Source: Mucilaginibacter mali
GTDB taxonomy: Bacteria; Bacteroidota; Bacteroidia; Sphingobacteriales; Sphingobacteriaceae
Reading direction: 5' to 3'
Length of the DNA stretch: 64,000 nt
Assembly (NCBI RefSeq): GCF_013283875.1
Contig: NZ_CP054139.1
Span: 1,178,001-1,242,000 of the forward strand
Shown here: one piece after another, positions 62,125-64,000 of the stretch
How the letters are laid out: each line of letters opens with the position of its first letter
Numbering within the stretch: the first letter of the stretch is position 1
Program-made: the position numbers and the translations under genes
Notes under the pieces: model-generated
The model's input: the letters and a program-made list of their open reading frames with translations, nothing else
What the model was told of the DNA's origin: nothing
Databases searched by the model: none

Positions 62125-63954
62125 ATGAAACTAAAACTTACAGACCTGCTTATCATACTTTGCTACCTGGTTGTTACCATAGGGATAGGGTTGTGGTACC
62201 GTAAAAAGGCAAGGCAAAATAAGGAAAGTTATATGATGGGCGGCAAATCGCTGCCCTGGTATAAGTTGGGCTTAAGCGATGCCTCGGATATGTTCGATAT
62301 CAGTGGCACCATGTGGATGGTGAGCCTATGCTTTGTGTACGGCATGAAAAGCATCTGGATACCATGGTTGTGGCCGGTGTTTAACCAGGTATTCCTGATG
62401 ATGTACCTTTCAAAATGGCTGCGCCGGTCTAACGCTAACACCGGTGCCGAATGGCTATCGACCCGGTTTGGGGTTAAGGGGCCGTGCGTAGGTGCATCGC
62501 ACAAAATAGTGATCGCCTTCGCGCTGATCTGTTGCCTTGGCTTTTTGGCTTACGGCTTTATCGGGTTGGGGAAGTTCATCGAGATATTTATCCCGTGGGA
62601 TACGGTTAAAGCTTATGTGCCGTTTAATGTGCCGCCGCAATATGTGGCCCATCTTTATGGTATTGTATTTACGCTGTTTGCCATGTTCTACTCTATTTTA
62701 GGAGGGATGCATAGCATTGTGCTGGGCGATATGATCAAGTACGCTATCATGACGGTGGCTTGCATATCCATCGCTGTTATAGCCTATACGCATTTAAACG
62801 GACAACATCTAAATGTGCCTAAAGGTTGGGAGAGTCCGTTTTTTGGGTACCGTTTAAACCTCAACTGGAGTAAGATCATCGCTGATGTAAACGGAAAAAT
62901 AAAGGATGACGGGTACTCGTTATTTGGCCTGTTTTTTATGATGATGCTGTTTAAGGGCGCGTTCGCGTCGCTGGCCGGGCCTGCGCCAAACTACGATATG
63001 CAGAAGATCCTGTCTACCCGCTCGCCAAAGGAGGCCAGTAAGATGAGTGGCTTTGTATCCATCATCCTGTTACCCATCAGGTATTCGCTCATCATTGGGC
63101 TAACAGTATTAGGGCTGCTTTACTATCAGCAAATGAACCTTAAAACACCTGATGGAACTATCGATTTTGAGCGGATCCTGCCGGTTACCATCAATAACTT
63201 TTTGCCCGCAGGTTTAGTTGGACTGGTGCTTACCGGTTTGCTTGGAGCCTTTATGGGTACGTTCAGCGGTACGCTTAACGCGGCGCAGGCCTACATTGTA
63301 AACGATATCTATTTAAAATACATCCGCCCGGATGCGCCTACAAAACAGATCATATCCATGAATTACCTGGTAGGTATAGTGGTGGTATTTATTGGCATTG
63401 TGCTGGGCTTTTACGCTAAGGATGTGAACAGTATTTTACAATGGATCGTATCTGCCCTGTATGGTGGCTATGTTGCGGCCAACGTGTTAAAATGGCATTG
63501 GTGGCGCTTTAATGCCAGCGGGTTTTTCTGGGGGATGCTGGCCGGCATTGTTGCCGCGCTGGTTTTTACCCGGTTTTTTACCGGGGTAGAGTTCCTGTAC
63601 TATTTCCCGCTATTGTTTGCAATATCGCTGGCCGGATCTGTAATTGGTACCTATGCCGCCCCCGCCACCGATATGCAGGTATTGAAAACCTTTTATCGTA
63701 CCGTGCGCCCCTGGGGTTTCTGGCAGTCGGTTCATGAACAGGTGTTGAATGATGATCCGGGTTTTAAAGCCAATAAGGATTTTGGCAAGGATATGTTTAA
63801 CGTTGTGTTGGGTATTATAGCCCAATTATGTCTCACAATATTGCCTATGTATTTAATACTGAGCATGAAGCTGCCGCTGCTGGTAACCGTGCTGATGTTG
63901 CTTGTGGTTGGCTTTATACTAAAACGCACCTGGTGGAACAAGCTGGAAGATTGA
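62125..63954 (+). CDS. Sodium:solute symporter (SSS family)
   Basis: 609 residues with 13 or more membrane helices. GGKSLPWYKLGLSDASDMFDISGTMW at the N-terminus and AFMGTFSGTLNAAQAYIVNDIY in the sodium-site region are typical of SSS proteins. The family imports sugars, sialic acid, amino acids or similar with sodium. The 161-base distance to the lyase gene and equal direction suggest a common role, uptake of the unsaturated oligosaccharide or monosaccharide products. Confidence 0.9.
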   Translation: MKLKLTDLLIILCYLVVTIGIGLWYRKKARQNKESYMMGGKSLPWYKLGLSDASDMFDISGTMWMVSLCFVYGMKSIWIPWLWPVFNQVFLMMYLSKWLRRSNANTGAEWLSTRFGVKGPCVGASHKIVIAFALICCLGFLAYGFIGLGKFIEIFIPWDTVKAYVPFNVPPQYVAHLYGIVFTLFAMFYSILGGMHSIVLGDMIKYAIMTVACISIAVIAYTHLNGQHLNVPKGWESPFFGYRLNLNWSKIIADVNGKIKDDGYSLFGLFFMMMLFKGAFASLAGPAPNYDMQKILSTRSPKEASKMSGFVSIILLPIRYSLIIGLTVLGLLYYQQMNLKTPDGTIDFERILPVTINNFLPAGLVGLVLTGLLGAFMGTFSGTLNAAQAYIVNDIYLKYIRPDAPTKQIISMNYLVGIVVVFIGIVLGFYAKDVNSILQWIVSALYGGYVAANVLKWHWWRFNASGFFWGMLAGIVAALVFTRFFTGVEFLYYFPLLFAISLAGSVIGTYAAPATDMQVLKTFYRTVRPWGFWQSVHEQVLNDDPGFKANKDFGKDMFNVVLGIIAQLCLTILPMYLILSMKLPLLVTVLMLLVVGFILKRTWWNKLED

Positions 63955-63978
63955 TAAATAATAATAACACCTATACAA

Positions 63979-64000
63979 ATGCCAGAGATGGATACGAATT
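63979..64000 (+). CDS. Possible start of the next gene, truncated by the window
   Basis: An ATG 25 bases after the symporter stop opens MPEMDTN and runs to the window edge. Too short to identify. A second in-frame ATG follows 9 bases later. Confidence 0.3.

Noticed and set aside
1..64000. tRNA, rRNA, riboswitch or replication origin
   Set aside because: Reading through the intergenic regions I found no cloverleaf-like sequence, rRNA segment, known riboswitch core or DnaA-box cluster; a covariance-model search would be needed to exclude them fully.

Overview
The window comes from a free-living Bacteroidota bacterium, most likely a Sphingobacteriaceae member of the Mucilaginibacter/Pedobacter type. 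The sequence-based reasons are a FecI/FecR-type ECF sigma and anti-sigma pair in front of a SusC/SusD pair, a type IX secretion (T9SS) C-terminal sorting domain on an exported lyase, several promoters of the Bacteroidota form TTTG-N19-21-TAnnTTTG, and a high density of palindromic intergenic repeats. The species assignment is an inference; no rRNA or marker gene is present.

Layout. (1) 1-5.7 kb: the end of an ABC transporter ATPase gene, a complete IS4-family insertion sequence with a 6-bp target duplication, an XRE-type regulator with a DUF4870-like membrane domain, a RecD-like helicase and a DUF1223 thioredoxin-like protein. (2) 5.8-18.6 kb, minus strand: a branched-chain amino acid operon in transcription order ilvD-ilvB-ilvN-ilvC-leuC-(GxxExxY)-leuD-leuB-(methyltransferase)-leuA-ilvA, closed by a strong terminator. 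Most of its gaps are filled with palindromic repeats, one of which runs into the ilvN reading frame. (3) 19-22.4 kb: an Nfu iron-sulfur scaffold, an exported protein behind twin operator-like dyads, and purB. (4) 22.8-29.4 kb: a TetR regulator followed by TolC, adaptor and RND pump genes, with a clear promoter/operator. (5) 29.6-35.9 kb: a sialate O-acetylesterase-like lipoprotein and several small or uncharacterised genes around an AT-rich stretch. (6) 36-37.9 kb: an RNA/DNA repair pair, an ATP-dependent ligase overlapping an HD-Pnk end-healing enzyme. (7) 37.9-39.65 kb: an IS1182-family element with terminator-like hairpins at both ends. (8) 40-46.3 kb: the 5-oxoprolinase genes pxpB-pxpC-pxpA, an unusual NRAMP relative and an M1 aminopeptidase in one tight operon. 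(9) 46.7-57.8 kb: ECF sigma factor, FecR, SusC, SusD, two tandem TPR-thioredoxin proteins and a stand-alone DsbD N-terminal domain, ended by a terminator. (10) 57.9-64 kb: an AraC regulator divergent from a polysaccharide lyase family 8 protein with T9SS signal, then a sodium:solute symporter and the first codons of another gene.

How the parts work together. The ilv/leu operon covers the common route to isoleucine, valine and leucine except for the final transaminase. The pxp operon turns 5-oxoproline into glutamate, and its NRAMP-like partner may be the permease. The ECF/SusCD/thioredoxin locus looks like an outer-membrane uptake system coupled to periplasmic thiol chemistry rather than to glycan hydrolysis. 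The last locus looks like degradation of an acidic polysaccharide by a surface lyase with uptake of the products by the symporter. The least explained parts are the SusCD locus with duplicated TPR-thioredoxins, the translated repeat in ilvN, the methyltransferase and GxxExxY genes inside the leu operon, and the NRAMP relative without the usual metal-binding motifs.
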